Position numbers and translations under genes: made by a program
Notes under the pieces: model-generated
Databases searched by the model: none
Seen by the model: only the letters and a program-made list of their open reading frames with translations
Told to the model about the DNA's origin: nothing
Shown here: positions 50,362-64,000 of the stretch, in pieces
How the letters are laid out: each line of letters opens with the position of its first letter
How positions within the stretch are numbered: the stretch's first letter is position 1
DNA from: Strigops habroptila
Lineage: Eukaryota; Chordata; Aves; Psittaciformes; Psittacidae
Direction: 5' to 3'
Length of the DNA: 64,000 nucleotides
Assembly (NCBI RefSeq): GCF_004027225.2
Contig: NC_044282.2
Coordinates: forward strand, 64,345,725 to 64,409,724

Positions 50362-50600
50362 GTCACAAATTGTGGCTTGGGAGGTTCAGGGTGGACACTG
50401 GGGAAAAGCTTCCTCATGGGGAAGGTGTGTAGCCCTGGGACAGATTCTCAGAGGGGTTGAGATAACCTCCATCCTTGGAAGGGGTTCAAGTATCTGCTAG
50501 ACAAAGCTCCAGCTGACCTGATTTAGGAGTCCTCTTTTGAGAAGCAGGTTGGAATAGAGACTTCAGAGGTCCCTTCCAACCAAATACTCACAGGATGACA
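50362..50600 (+). mobile_element. Old CR1 LINE 3' fragment
   Basis: GTGGACACTGGGGAAAAGCTTCCTCA, GGGACAGATTCTCAGAGGGGTTG and CAGAGGTCCCTTCCAACC match the CR1 3' region in order. Heavily diverged, with the terminal octamers decayed to TACTCACAGGATGA. Confidence 0.8.
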
Positions 50601-53600
50601 ATCTCGCCTGTTGGCGTGTGCTGTGGGAAGACCTAGGACAGAGTCTATGGATTTCTGACTGCCAACTCCGATAAGACCGTGTAGTGGGAGGAAAGAAGAA
50701 CACAGATGGCAGCAGATTACCAGCTGGCTCCCAGGCAGCTTGCATGCTGTTTCACCAGCAAGCAACCCTTCTGGTCTTCCTCTAGGCATGGGGCAAGGAC
50801 ATCTAGCAAGGACAGCTCTGTGCTCTGAAAACACCCCTTGCACCATGGGATACACTGGAGCTATGAGCAGACACACAAAATATTTGCTGACTTCTGAGGG
50901 GCCGTGGAAGAGCTAAGGAGTATTGTGACCAGTGGACCTGACTTTCTGTGCTAGTAAAAAAATCAGTGTGAAAGTCTGATTAAAGCAAATGGCATGACCC
51001 ATACCCTGCCTGTCCATATCTTATCCAAGTCTGCCCAGTACCTATGCACATGCTCCTGCTTAAAATTTATGCTGACATGTAACATATTAACTTCTATGGC
51101 TAGTCAAGGCTAATGACTGCAATAATTCAGAAGTTGTATTACCTCCAGAAATGGAATGCCATCCCTGGAGGTATGCAGCACATTATTTAGAACCTATTCT
51201 GGGCTTAATTTTATCAAAAAAAAAAAGTATTTTCAAATGTGCTTTAAAAAATAGCTATTATATCATTATGGATTGCTGGTCTCTGACATTCAGTATAATG
51301 AATCAGTCATCAGTTATTTCTTGGCAGGGAAGCAAAATGACTCTCTTGAATCATATTTGAAATAAGACAGCATGTACAACCTAAAAGCCTAATGGGAACC
51401 ATGTGAACAAATTGTCATTTTACTGGGGTTTTTTTGAGGGGGCGAAAAGAAGAGGGTGTAACATAATTTAAAGTGTGCTAAGCCTTTGAGGAAAGAATTG
51501 GAGTGCTACAGAAGCGTTAATGAGAGGCTGCTGTATGCTAGTCTTCGGTTCTGGGAAGATGGAACTTTATCTGTAATTTAAAGGCTTTACACAACACAGT
51601 AATGTGTTTTTAAGGGGAAAATTCAGATGAATCCTGCATCTTGTAGTTACCCAAGGGATCTGGATGGGTGGCTGTTATTAGTGCTAATGTAAAAATCCAC
51701 TGCACTTCACTTGCTTCAGGGACACCTAAGTGTACCATTAGCTGCTATGAAGTCTCAAATTAATGAATTAGTATTCATGCTTGTCCTGAATGAGGTAATA
51801 TTTTTCTTGCTGAGAGTGCTAGATGGCAGGAACAAAGAGCAATCTCTGCATGCTGAATTTTTGTTCCTCTGATTGTACCCCAGGTGGGAAGGGTGAATTT
51901 GGGCAGCCGCTGGGATCAATGCACAGCCTTCAGTGCAAGGGGTTTACTAGCACCAGCTTTCGGACTGTAGAAGTCCCTCCTTTGCTCACTCCTTGGCCCA
52001 TAGTAGCTGTGTATCCTCTGAAGCAGGCATCACTGCTTGTCCCCAGGGACAGGTGGCCTGTTTTGGACCTGTCTGTCCAAACCTGTCTGTGCTGCTTCAG
52101 CATGTAGTCCCTGGCCATTTTAGGGCAGAAGGGGCAGATTTGGCTGTGCTCTGTTCCCTGCTCTGGGGTTTGCCCTACCTGTGACAGTTCAACAACCCAT
52201 CCCTTAAAGACTTGGCTGTTGCAGTTGAACCCAAGGTGTTTTTTGTTGCCTTCAGCAGTCTTTATGATCCTTTTACCTGCTAGAGGTGATCAAGTGGTAC
52301 TCCAGTGCCAAACATCTTCCCCTAAAGCCAGTTCTGCCACCACTCTAACCTGTGTGCTACCTCTAGTGCTCTACAGTACAGAGATGGTTTAGCCGATACA
52401 AAACTTATCGGCTGTAGGGGGAGAAAAGTCGGGCTGGTGGTCCTGCACACTGAACTGGCTCAACCAAGGGGACTGGGGATTGGGGAACACTGCAGTGGGT
52501 GCACAGAAGAGGGTGAGGCTGCTGGGTTTGGTGGCAACCAGCTGTGAAATAGCACCCAACAGCCCAGGGACAATGATGGAGGGGGCTGAGATGCAGATGT
52601 GAATGCAGCAATCTCATGGAATTCTGGGCTTGGACCTGATGCTGGAGACAAATGTGAAGGTACAGCCCTCGGCCAGCATCTCTTGTTACCACTACCCCTG
52701 TGATCCCACTGGGACGATCCCCATGATCTCTTTAGACCATTAGTTCCTTAAGATTGAAATTTTCCTTCTGTGCTAAGCATGAATGGCACAAAGACTAGCA
52801 TCAGCCCTGGTACTGCAGTACACATGGAGGAGAGGTATAGAAACCCCTGTACACTTCACAGTAGCTCTGTGATGAGAGATCCCACCCACTAAGAAGCATT
52901 AGACCTGCTACAAACTTAACAAACTTAAAAGTTAAGTTTGGGGTTTTTTTTCTCCCCCTTTCCAGTTTTGATTGAAAATTACTGGGGCACTCAAGGAGAC
53001 ATCACTGGTTTATCTCCCTGTGGAGGGAATATCTTCTTGCTGTTGCTATTAGGGTTAAACTTTGCCTTGAGTGATGAGCTTCTATTAATATAGGTGGGGG
53101 TCTCTTACACAGAAGCTGTTTTAAGGGGCATTAAGAGTTGTAAATAGAGCTTTCATTCGTTTCTGAAGCCTTCTTTTTACTGAAGCCCATGAATCATGCC
53201 AGCCGATGCCAGCTCGAGCTCTGATGGCCAATGGTTTTAGTGCTCCACTTAGAGCTCTGCAGGGGAAGTCTCACAGCTTTTTAAGTTTTATCATAAGTTT
53301 TCACAAGACTTTAGATAGATTTGATATTTACATCTATACACAGCATCTCTTCTGATCCAGTCACAGTTTTGGACTTAAAATGCCAGATCTAGTCTGGCAT
53401 TTTTAACTGTGCCTCATAGACTTCTGGATGCTCTACTTAGGGCAGGATTTCTAAAGGGAGTATTTTTCCCACCATCTCTCAGTGCTAACAGGGAGTTCCC
53501 AGCAGGGATATTCCAAGGATATTTTGCATTTTTGTGCTGCTTTGTGTCTGGTTTAGTTGCCTTTCAGTCCTCAATAGTTCCTCGAGTTTGTGATTACAGT

Positions 53601-56600
53601 CTCATTTAACATCCTTTGCTATGGAAACTTGTATTATTGCCAGGAAACTGCTAAGCAAATGCCAATGCAGAGTTTCAGAGTGGGAGGGAAGCATCATGAG
53701 ACATGATGTTTATGAGGGAAGTGGAAAGTGGAATTCCTTTCATGCAAACCCAAAAACCTGCATCAGAACTTTCATTATATTGAATTTCTCTCCCTCCCCA
53801 GCCTTTCTCAGGATCATATGGCTTTGCACTTTTGTTACCCTAAGGATCTAAATATTTTCTTACTTTATCCAAGAAATGAAAGGGGTTTCTGAAACAATGA
53901 GGGTATTGAAAAGGAAACAAAACCTGCTTTGCCAATGCTATCCTCTTCCCCAAAAACTGGTGGATGGGGACTGGAAGGGAGGGGGGAAATGGAGGAAGGG
54001 AAGATACCATTGCCAGACAAATGGTCTTACAAGAATCATGTAGCTGTTTTAATTTCTATAAATGAAACACACTGTGCCCTAAACTGACAAGATTTCTTTC
54101 TGATCTATGGGAAGTTGCTGTTATGCAGTAACTCCAGGTTCCCCTGATGGCAAATTGCTACTAAATAATGATGTGAGTCATGGTAATTACAGCTCTGTGG
54201 AGACCCAGTTCTAATGTCTAACCCCTGTGTCTGTGTGGTACCCACCAACTGAACAGTCCTGCCTACCTGAAGTGACTGATTTACTGCAGTACAGCACTGG
54301 TAGGTCGTGGAGTGGCTGTTCGTTAGACTCAGTGACAGATCTCACCAAAATGTTAAATATACCATTGCTCTAATTTCTGATTTAAAAGGTCAAATGGAGG
54401 TAAAAATACCTACTTGGCACTTCTAAGCTACAGATGTGCATGGTTTGGCTGTGACAGTTTTGCCATAGTAGCCACAACCACTTAATGCACTAGGTGAGGG
54501 GCTGGCTTGCTTTCTGGACAAGATTGTGACACTGGAAAGAAAATCATACATTTTCATGGGGCCAAAGTAGGAACTGGTGGTCTTCTCCCAGCTTCACGTC
54601 ACTTGAGCTGCTGTGTGTGTATCAAAACTCCAGCTGGAGAAGCAAACAAGTACTTCCCACCATAGGATAAATGAAGAAAGAAAGGTACATTAGCTTGAGT
54701 AAGAAGAAACGACAGTACAAAAGTACAAATGGATACTGTTGAGAAACCATTCCATCCCTTATTTTTTGCATTAAAAATACGAAAACTTTATGCTCAGTTT
54801 AAATACAAGCTTCGGCAGTGATTTGGAGGCCTAAGTACAGTTACTTCAGTTTCTGAACTTACTGGTTAGTTTCTTGTTGGTCTTCAAATTACATTACAAA
54901 CTCTTGGCTTGCTTGCCTGACTGGTGCTGCTTTTTGGAATGAACTCTTGGCTTGAACCTCCCAGAGTTGCAGAAGAAATCGTGATGAGCATCACCTGCCC
55001 TCTGATGCTGAGCCCTGAGTAACCTGGGTCAGAAGAACAGGACTAGCTGGAGCTTCCATGGTATAACCAAGCCTTTTTGGTTTTCCCTTTGGCATGGTTG
55101 GGGAATAGTGTTTTTCTTACAAAGACTCATTACTGATGTTGTGATCATGTACTAGAAGCTCTACTGTATACTGTTTTTCCTTGAGATGATTAGCAAAAAG
55201 CTGCTAAGCTTACCTTTGTCAGGTTGAATATATATATACGAATCATATATATAAGTTTACTGACTTTAAGAGCTACTTGAAAAGCTGCAAACTTTCCTCC
55301 AAAATGTCTGCATTCTAAAAATTCAGCATTTCTTGTCAGTTAAGTCATCATGAGACTTGAAAACATTTGACTTTGATCTTCTGTCTTGGAGAATGAAAGC
55401 CTTGCAGTGCCAAGCTGCAGTGCGTGGCAGCGTGGTTTGGTGCCTGTGTAACTTCAGGCAGAATTATAATACAGAAGAGGAAGAAGGCTGCTTTTCTCCA
55501 CTTAAAAAGGAGATTTGTGTGAATCTGAGTGCTTGGAATCAAGCATGGTTGTCTCTTTTAGGAGTAAAAATTGGTAATAACAGCCTGATAGGATTTTGTG
55601 GGCTTGTAACAACAAGCCAAGACAGTATTTCATGAACACACAGGGATTTTCTTTGCACAGGTAGCTGAGTAGCAGACACACATATCCTACTTCCCAGTTG
55701 CTTCTGATGCCTCTAGGCATCAAGACCCCAGGCCCTGTTTATCACTGGAGAGGAGCTGTGGCTTGCCAGGTCCTGGAGCTGCCCTCCCTTGGTTTTGAAG
55801 ACGTGGTCAAAGCAGAGAGCCACAGCCAGCTCAGGCTTCTCACGTGTCAGGCCGTGTTCATGACTCTGGTATTTTTTCCTCCAAGATGACTGGAAAAAAA
55901 AAGTGGTAACACATTAACACACATTGGACCTGTTGTTGTCCTGGGGTCAAGGACTTGGTGACAGCTAATGGAAATCGTCAGCAAAACAACATGCAAGCCT
56001 TTGTTACAGAGCACTTGAGATGCCCTCCTGGGGTGAAGGAAAGGTGACAAATTCCTTCATTCCCAATCAGGTGATCCCTTACTAAAACCACAATGGTATC
56101 CATGTCTGGGCATGCTTCTGTTTCCCTTTTTGTATAAAGAAGGGGTGCAGAAATTCCCCAGGCTGAGGAGCCAAGCACTGTGGTTAACCACGCTTCATCC
56201 AAGCTTTGCTCCGTAAGCTTGGCCAGGGTGCAGGAGAGGTGCACATGCAGAGGCAAGGCTGTGTGGAGCCGGGGAGCTCCTTACAAGATCTTGTAGGGCT
56301 GTCCATGATCTGCATTGGGAATGATGAGAAACTGGCAGTGGGAACAGGAGGGAAAGTCAGTGCAAGAGGCTTGTGTGATGCTGAGAAGAAGTGGCTGGTG
56401 CTGGAAATCCGTGATGCTGGTCCAGCAGGTCACTGCAGTTGTTTCATTTCCATGAGCAAACTTGGGGGTTTTTTTGTGAAGGAAAAAAGGGTTCTACCTC
56501 CTCCTCCCTCCCCTCCCCTGCTTTTTATAGGCAAAAGTTGAAAGTTTGAAGTTACAGTTGAAATCTGCCTGTCAGCGTAATGTAGCCCTGAGGTACATGC

Positions 56601-59600
56601 CAAATTTACCCACTGCACCCTGGTTTAAAAAGTGCCGAGAGGCGAGGATGTGCAGATTGCATCACCCTTGAAAAAAGAGGTTTCCACCAGGGAATCGGCT
56701 CTGTTCTCAGAGTAATGTGAGCTGGTGATTGAGTCACAACAGCTTTGATTTTCCTTTATTTTTAATTAGAGGTCTCTGTTCCCATGCCTGTCTGGGCCAA
56801 CCTCTGTCTGTGATCCAGTCAGTAGAGTGGTTCAACATAACTGCAAATAAAACAGAGCATTCAGTGCTGAGAAATGTGAGCATCAAAAACCTCCAAGTAA
56901 GCATCAAGCAATCTCTTAAAAATAGCTCATCTAAAAATAACAGATTAGGGAGGGAGTTCTCCTGAAAAGCAGTTAAGGAGCTTACATCTGGAGACAAAGG
57001 ACAAAGAACAGCACTCTATCTGCAACGTATCTTTGCTTTTAGGCAATAAATAAGTCTTAGGCCAGAGGGCAGGGTCTCTTCTGTATTTGTTCGTAAGCAG
57101 AGCCTCAGGCAGTCTTAGTCTGGTGCTTTACCCAAGTAATTCAAGGCCATTTCCAATGAGTCAGGAACATGGTGTATGAAATCATGCTCCAGCAGGGCAG
57201 AGCTCTTGTGGGGTTCTCCTGCCTCAACCCAAGTCCAAAGGTTTAGTTTTCCTTCTGCCAAGCTGTGTCAGCACTGGGAGTGGAAAAGCAGGTTAGCAGC
57301 AGGGGTATGTGCCAGCCCCGGAAGTGCATGGCTCTTCCTGCTCTAAAAGGTATTACAGGATGGGCTCCCTATGTAATTGGAGGCCATGAATAAATGCAAC
57401 TAGAAGGACACCAGAAATACTACCCTAAAGCCAGCAAATGAGGCTCCAGTCTCCTCAAACAAAAAACATTGTTGGCTTAAATCTTTCAGTAGTAGTGGGG
57501 GCTTTTGGAGCTGTGAGGATTGAAGCTGGAGCTTGGTGTTCCTTCCGAGGTGGTCATGTAGATTTATTGCACCACAGCATGTTCTCAGTGTTGGTGACAC
57601 TGGATCAGGATAGTTCATGTGAACATTCACAAGCAGGCTGAAGGCTATCACAGACTGAGGGGAAAAACATTATGTGTTAATGTATCACTCCCAGGTTTAG
57701 CTTTGCTTCCCTTTTGATCTCCAGGCTGGGAGACGATTTCCATTGCACTTCTGCTCTGCTGACAGCACAGAAGAGGAAGGCCCAAACCCACTCTCTTACT
57801 GCTGAAAAGCCCAAAGCAAAGAAGTAGCAGTGAAGAGAATCCTTACCTTTCCTCCTGGCAGAACTGCCAGGCCTCTCAGGGAAACCAGCAGGACTTTGTA
57901 AGCACTTCACAGCTCAGGAAAGAGCTCTGCCCTGCCCAGGTGGAGAAGAGCTGGAAGCCAACAGCTTTCTGACCATTTTTGTTCTACTTTCCATCAGCAG
58001 CACATTTCTGCAGAGTGAGAGCTCAGCAGTGCCCCTGTCATGTAGGGGCACTAATACACACCTTGCTTTTGATGGGCTTTAGTCCTTTAGCTGTGACTCA
58101 GCCACAATGCAGGCACTAAAAGTGGACATTTCTTGAATGTCCTTAGCAGAGTAAAGACTTTGGAGCCATAAACTCATAAAAAGAAATTATAGGAGAAAGT
58201 GTAACTACTCCAAGAAAAAAATCCAAACCCCCCCAAAATCTCCACCCCACCATAATGTATGGAGCAGGTAATAAGACTGTAATCTCAAATCAAGATACAC
58301 TGAACAAGATCACAATGGAGCTTCCATTTTAAGTTATAAAGATGCTCTCCTAGAATTGATGTGTGAAATTAACACCAAAGCCATTGTCAATCCTATGCCT
58401 TATGAATGAGAACTCGGTTGAAGTAAAATGATATGCTGACAACTGCAAAAACTAGTTAGAAGCTCCCTGAAGCAATACAGTGGAGAGAAGCATTGGGGGA
58501 GAGACAACATTTGCGTGCACAAAGGGTGACTTCCTTCCAGTACTCTGCACTCTCTGGCCTTCAGTTTCATCTGTTCATCATGAGCCCACTTACAGGACAC
58601 CAGTCTTTTAGATGAAAAACATGACTCTTTATTTCGAGTCTGGCTTCTAGGAGAAGCAAAGCCAATGTGGATATGCTTATCTCGAGCCACTGTTGAACTC
58701 TCTGATCAAATCTGATAGATAGGTAATGATCTCACTGCTGATGTGCTTGCTCTAACAAAAGTCTGTTACTTAGGCAGGGGAAGAAGCCCTACCTAGAAAG
58801 TCAGTGGAGGTGGCTCAGCTCTTAGGTGCTGGAGGACTTGTAGTGGAGAAAAGTGCATGACTACTGAAGTTGACACTTGCTGGAGCTACGTGCTATATCA
58901 GGCACTGGAAAATTCAGGCGAGAAGCCAGACTGTATTTCCTGTTCTCCTGGGACTATTTACGTTACGCAAGGCTGGAAGCATCTTTTGGAAATTCACTAA
59001 GGGCCCAACAGCATAAGAATGACAAATCCCAGGATATTTATGTGTGTATAAATATATATAGGTCCAGCTGTAACAATTTCCATCCATATCCCAGGAGTAC
59101 AAGAACTCAGAATTCAGACACATGCTTCCTACCAGAATTAGAGGCGTCCAGTTGCTGGCTGGTGTGTATGGTGACTAAGCTGCTGAAGAGACTGTAGATC
59201 ACTTGCTTCATAGGGTAGAATTAAGAATTAAAGAAGATAAACAGCAGAGGATAAACCAATGCTTAAAGGGTTATTTCGCTCCAAAGGGAGATGGAGATTT
59301 AAGCCAGATGAGACCTATCCTGTTACTTCAGATGTCTCTGCTCTTTCTGTGTGCTTCTTTGATCACCCTTGCAAAGTGCAATAGTGTCACAGGCAGAGCA
59401 ATTAGGATGTACAGAATCACTGGGTAGCAGGAACGCAAGGGAAGAACATGGTTTTGGAAACTTAAGTCAGAAGCACATTGAAAGAGAGGAAGTCTGAAAG
59501 AAGGAAATACAATGCTAGTTATGATAGGCCCAAGTTGTGCTTAGATGCGAGGTATGAGCTAAGTTACAGTCTTTCCTTGAGTCACATAATGCTTCTGTTT

Positions 59601-62600
59601 TATGGTTAGGGAGTGATGATGCAGAAAGGCTCTTTGTAGGAAGGAAATGAGGCCCCACAGAGCCCTGCGGCTGCATCCACTGTGCTAAAAGCTTAAGCAG
59701 AACAATAGTGTTACCATCCTAAAAAACTTTCCTTCGAAGTGGATTCAAGCAGCAGCAGGTGCAAAGGGGGTAGCCCGAAAAAGAAGAGAGGTAATACCAC
59801 TCAGAGGGTAGGAGCTGTGACTCTGTGCCCATTCCAGCAAAGGCTCTCAAGACAGACAGACAGGATTTGGTACAGGATTGTACTGGAAAATTCCCAACAT
59901 TCACACTTTCAAGCCCCTGCCACAGAAAACTACTTTTTGAAGAGAGAATGATTTCATATTGAGTTTAGAAGTGGCACCTTAAAAAGTCAGATACTGCTGG
60001 CAGACCCATAGCAACAGATTCATGGCAGGGGAAGAACAAAAGTCAATTTACTGGCATGTGGTGTTTGAAACTTCCTGTACTTCAGTGTTTTGATTGCAGC
60101 AAGCAAAAGGCTTAAACTCCTACTTAGTGAAGGAGGAAGCAAAAAGCATGACTTGTCTTACAGCCAGGGCAGATAAGGCCAAGGGGCTGACCATGTGCAT
60201 TACTTTTTGTAATGCAGATGGCTGCTTGTGTTTGTAACCTTAACCTGTCTTGAAGAGAAGTACAGTCCCCAGAGTACAGTTTATGGGGTTGGGGTATCTT
60301 GGTAGATGCCCACTTGACTATGCATGAGAAAGACAAGTAGGATGGTTTATACATTGATCTTGGTGTTAACCATGAACCTGAATCAGCAGTAAGTGCTCGG
60401 TGATAGGTCAGTCCAAACTCTGCAAGACATTAGCCCTGCAGTTATCACTGTCTGGACATAGTAATGACAAGGAGGGGTATTTCAGTGTAAGTGGAACTGA
60501 CCCTTTTGAGGGAGGTTTGCTGGTTTGAATGGCTGCTTTTGATGTGGCAAAACATGAAACACACATTGTCTTTTTATGTGGTCCTGGGAACTTAACTGCA
60601 GCAAATCTGGAGGGCCTGGTAATACCGTTCGTCTGACCAGCTAACACAGCTGGATAAATCAATGAGTTTTAGGGCAACCAAACCCTTTTTTTGCAGGGTT
60701 GCACAGGCAGGGTTTGGGGTTTTTTTCCAGGTAAGCCAGTATATTTCCCCAAGTATGCTAACCCAGGTCTGGCCTTGGTAGGAATCAGGATGGATAATAC
60801 ACCTAGACCAGGGAGCTTGAAGATGTTCCTTGTGTGTCTGCTGTCATAATGCAGCTTTTATGTCTTTTGTCCCTGCAGCTGAGCTGCACTTTCCATGCAG
60901 TACTGTGGTGTCCATGCAGAGGACATAGCTGCATGTGAAGGGATGATGATCATGCAAAGGTTACTTGAGAATGCTAGGTGTCTTAACTTTTATGGGCGAT
61001 GAGGTGGTGGAAGAGAGCTTTTCTTCCAGCCTTCCTCTGCCCTTTTCTATCTGCAGAACCACCAGCAAACCTCACTGGTCTGGAAGGAGTGGACATGAGC
61101 TGGCAGTGGCAGTTCCTCATCTCATGGGTTCAAAGAGCTGTTTCTTGCCTTGGCTTGCCTCTAGCCCAAAACCTCTCATTACTGGGATAACCCCAAAGGC
61201 TTTTCCAGAGCAAAAGCCACTAAAGCACTGTCTGCAGGGCTCAAGGGGAACTTCAAAAGGGGACTACAGTACAGCCTGATCCTCCATCCATTTTAGTAAC
61301 AGTCTCTAGAGCTGGGAAGTAAAACATGTGCAAATAAGTTTTGAGAATAAAGGGCTAGTTCATTGTGAGGAAGTGAACTCAGAACACTTACGTATACAGA
61401 CTACAAACTTCGGTTTCATAATTTCTGTTAAACCCCAGAACAATCTTTGTATAATTCAACAGTGAGAAAATCAACCTTGTTTGTCTCCTTAGCATCCCTT
61501 CCGCCCCGGGCACTTCCTGCTGAATAGAAGCTATTCAGCTGTTCTTCTATTTTCATGTACTAAATTCACTTCTAGCTGCTGTGAAAGAAGGAAGTGAGTA
61601 GACGGAGTTAATACCCTGTGGTGTGACAGTGGGAAAGGACTGAAAAGACATGAACTTGCTCGTTCTGCTCTTTGTGAAGACAGACTTTTGTTCTTCATGT
61701 CACGTATGAAGTTTTGAAGAGGGTAAGTCAGCAGATACACATTAGCTTCAGTAACGTGAAATTGTACAGCTTAAGAACCTGGCTCTAAGACTGTCAACAC
61801 TGAAAACTTGCATTGCAACAGAGCTGCAATAGTCTGAAAATGTTACTTCCTTTTCCCCATGTGTCACTCTCAGTAGTTTGGTCTTTGGTAAATGTCAGGT
61901 GTGGGGGTTGATTCTGCGCTTCTTGGCTTTCATGCTTTAGCCAACTTGAGACATGGCTGATGGTGTAGTTTTATCACATGCTAACATTAACACGCTGATA
62001 AAAGGAAGGAGCATAGTACACACTTACAGATTTGCCCTAAATACTGTAGGCAAATGTAATCTTTCGGCTGATAATGCAGTCCATAAGGAATAAAGGTAAA
62101 AAGTATAGATTACAATGGCAAGGAGACCAGAGGAGTGCTCTGCTCTATCAAGAGACCTCAGGGCCTCTCCCTTCTGGTGAGGGAGAGGAGGGAAACGAGG
62201 ATTAAGTTCAAAGATTTGGTTGTCCACCTAATATGACAATTAGAAACCAGTAAGCTTTGTCAATAAGCACTATGGCTCCTTGTCAGTTCTGCTTGCTGGA
62301 GTTCTTTGCTTTTCCAGGAGCCAGCAGTACCTACCAGTGGTGTTCCCCACTACCAGACCTTTTCTAATGGCAGAAACTCAGGATGATCCAGTGGGGTGAG
62401 ATCACAGAAATGGCTGGTTTCTGGATGCTGTAATATTGCATGTGCTCCCACAGCTAAATAAAGCAGATTTGCTGATGTTTTGCATTCCCTAGCTCAGCTC
62501 CAGCCCCACTCCCTGTAAGGAAATGAAGTGCTTGGGTGCTACCTTACAACTCATAGGAAAGATGCCATCCCACTCCCCAGAGGAACAGACAGTGAATGGC

Positions 62601-63590
62601 AAGAGGTAGCCCTGCACTAGAGCAGTGTCTGGGTTTAGCTACAGCCCAGGCAGTAGCAAGGTTTGCATCCCTACTTACACAGTGACCCCAAAAGTCCAGC
62701 CTGGCTTCAGGGAGGCTGTAAGCGCAAGACAGAGTCGCAGCTGCTGTGCCTGAAAAGCAGACTCAAAGGCTGCTTTTCCCTGTGGGAACCTTCCCCTGGC
62801 TTGAGCCAGTTCACCTGGGAGAAAAACGAAGTCCTCTTGGCAGCCATGGGACTTCAAATTTATTTCCTTGCATTTAACAACTTCCCTCTAAACACACTGG
62901 TTAGCCACCAGTAACTTCGCACTCCAAAGCTCTTGGAAAAAACTACCAACTCCTTCCCAGTGTCACTGGCAGCATGCATGCCAAGAAGCGCAGCCAGCTC
63001 TCCCCTGGCAGCACTTCTCTCCAGCAGGCTGGCCAGCAGTGTTCCTCCCTGACTGCTAACCCAGACAATAAAAGGGGCTGCTCCCTGACCTCTGCCAGCA
63101 GCAGTGTCCTGGGATGACTGGCTGTGCCATGCACGCTCTGTCAGGCAGCACTGCAGTACATTCTCTTTGCTGGGAAAGCATCCAGCCTGTGTCCAGGAGC
63201 ACTCATGAAGAGGGTCAGGATGTCTGTGTCGCTCTCCCATGACTGCCGGTGGGGTCCTTGTCACCACGCCTGTCGTGGCCACCGCAGCCACGTGCCGAAG
63301 TGATGTGCATGTCCCAAGATCAGTGTGGCTTGTATCCTATTAGCCAGCAGGGTTTGCAATACTTCCACTGCTGCTTCAACTGCTTGGTGCCATGTGGGAG
63401 AGCATGGATAGCCACTCTTGGTGTGCAGCAGCTAACAACTAGCCTCACATTTCCTTGACGTCCACAGAGATTGTAGACGAGCTCTGAAAGCCCTAAGAGA
63501 AAGACTCGCAGCCTACCCACCTCCTTATGTCCTGGGTGAGAGCTGTGTTCGGTTTTGCCCCAACCCCCACTATGTTGTTTCCCATGCACA
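50601..63590. other. 13-kb non-coding stretch, no gene recognised
   Basis: I see no conserved coding exon or clear repeat family here. Visible simple features are an alternating AT tract at 55229-55257, a G/A-rich tract near 53962-54003, and short homopurine runs. Open frames up to 143 codons (for example minus 62860-63291) show no recognised domain. Diverged repeats or non-coding transcripts may exist but cannot be supported by eye. Confidence 0.5.
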
Positions 63591-63599
63591 CCAGCACAG

Positions 63600-64000
63600 C
63601 CCTGTGCTCGCCACTGCTCAGGGCTTTTCCAGGCTGTGCCCTGGGTCTGGGATTGTACCGCAGCAGCGTAAAACGACCGAATCCTGAGTAGTCCGAGGCA
63701 AAAACCTGCCTGCCAGGCTCGGGATGGTGCCGCCGGCAGCCCCGCTGCCGCCTCACCTCGCCCAGGCGAGGGGCAGTGGTACCAAAACCGCTCCCTTTTG
63801 AATTCAGAGAACTACACCCGAGTTAAATGCGTCCTGAGGAAAACCTGACAGGAAACAGCTTTCCCCCCACCCCCTATTTTCCTCCTTCTCGCCTTCCTCC
63901 CCATACGCCGGCGCGCCCCTGCCCAGCCACCTCAGGGGTGGACCCGCTGCCCGCGCAGACGCTGTCGCCGGCCCGGGGGCGCTGCCGGGAGGTGCCGCCT
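63600..64000. promoter_or_regulatory. Edge of a second CpG island
   Basis: CpG and GC content climb steeply, especially after 63900 (for example CGCCGGCGCGCCCCTGCCC and GTCGCCGGCCCGGGGGCG). The island continues past the window. It probably marks the promoter of a neighbouring gene; its strand and identity cannot be told from here. Confidence 0.7.

Noticed and set aside
62860..63291. 143-codon minus-strand open frame near the right-hand CpG island
   Set aside because: Starts with a plausible MAAVATTG but shows no known domain. It stays unassigned; an upstream first exon could change this, but nothing supports it now.
1..64000. CRISPR arrays, prokaryotic operons, phage or insertion sequences
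   Set aside because: No regularly spaced repeats, ribosome-binding sites or dense coding; introns and CR1 elements show a vertebrate chromosome.

Overview
The window looks like avian nuclear DNA. Coding exons are short and separated by long AT-rich introns. The recognisable repeats are mostly CR1 LINE copies, several ending in the CR1-type ATTCTRTG tail, and interspersed repeat density is low. There is one strong CpG island in the middle and the start of another at the right edge. I see no prokaryotic gene organisation, tRNA, rRNA or CRISPR array. Species cannot be fixed from sequence alone.

The left half (about 1-30.7 kb) is the 5' part of one minus-strand gene that I recognise as GPCPD1 (GDE5, glycerophosphocholine phosphodiesterase 1). 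I placed thirteen coding exons by matching the protein in order, with AG/GT splice sites and codon phases agreeing at every junction. They give an open frame of 1,270 nt (423 codons plus one base) from the ATG at 21983 to the donor after 511. It encodes the whole N-terminal CBM20-type carbohydrate-binding domain, an acidic linker, and the start of the GDPD catalytic domain with its HR, ExD and H residues. The rest of the gene lies beyond position 1. A non-coding first exon probably sits in the CpG island at 29.76-31.25 kb, with its best donor after 30454.

The CpG island has its own internal structure. It contains a six-copy, about 20-bp tandem repeat carrying a GC box in most units, a CCAAT box, an ETS-type motif, a diverged ~130-bp duplication about 800 bp apart, and three usable minus-strand splice donors.

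The right half (31.25-63.6 kb) holds no protein-coding exon I can recognise on either strand. It contains decayed CR1 fragments, a probable LTR remnant at 48.9-49.2 kb, a MIR-like SINE remnant, several short perfect hairpins, and one weak degenerate stretch at 49.9-50.3 kb (minus) that recalls the caspase small subunit. GC and CpG content climb in the last ~400 bases, which suggests the promoter island of a neighbouring gene. I found no convincing novel multi-gene system. The most interesting signals are the promoter minisatellite and duplication, the intronic perfect hairpin, and the possible caspase relic.
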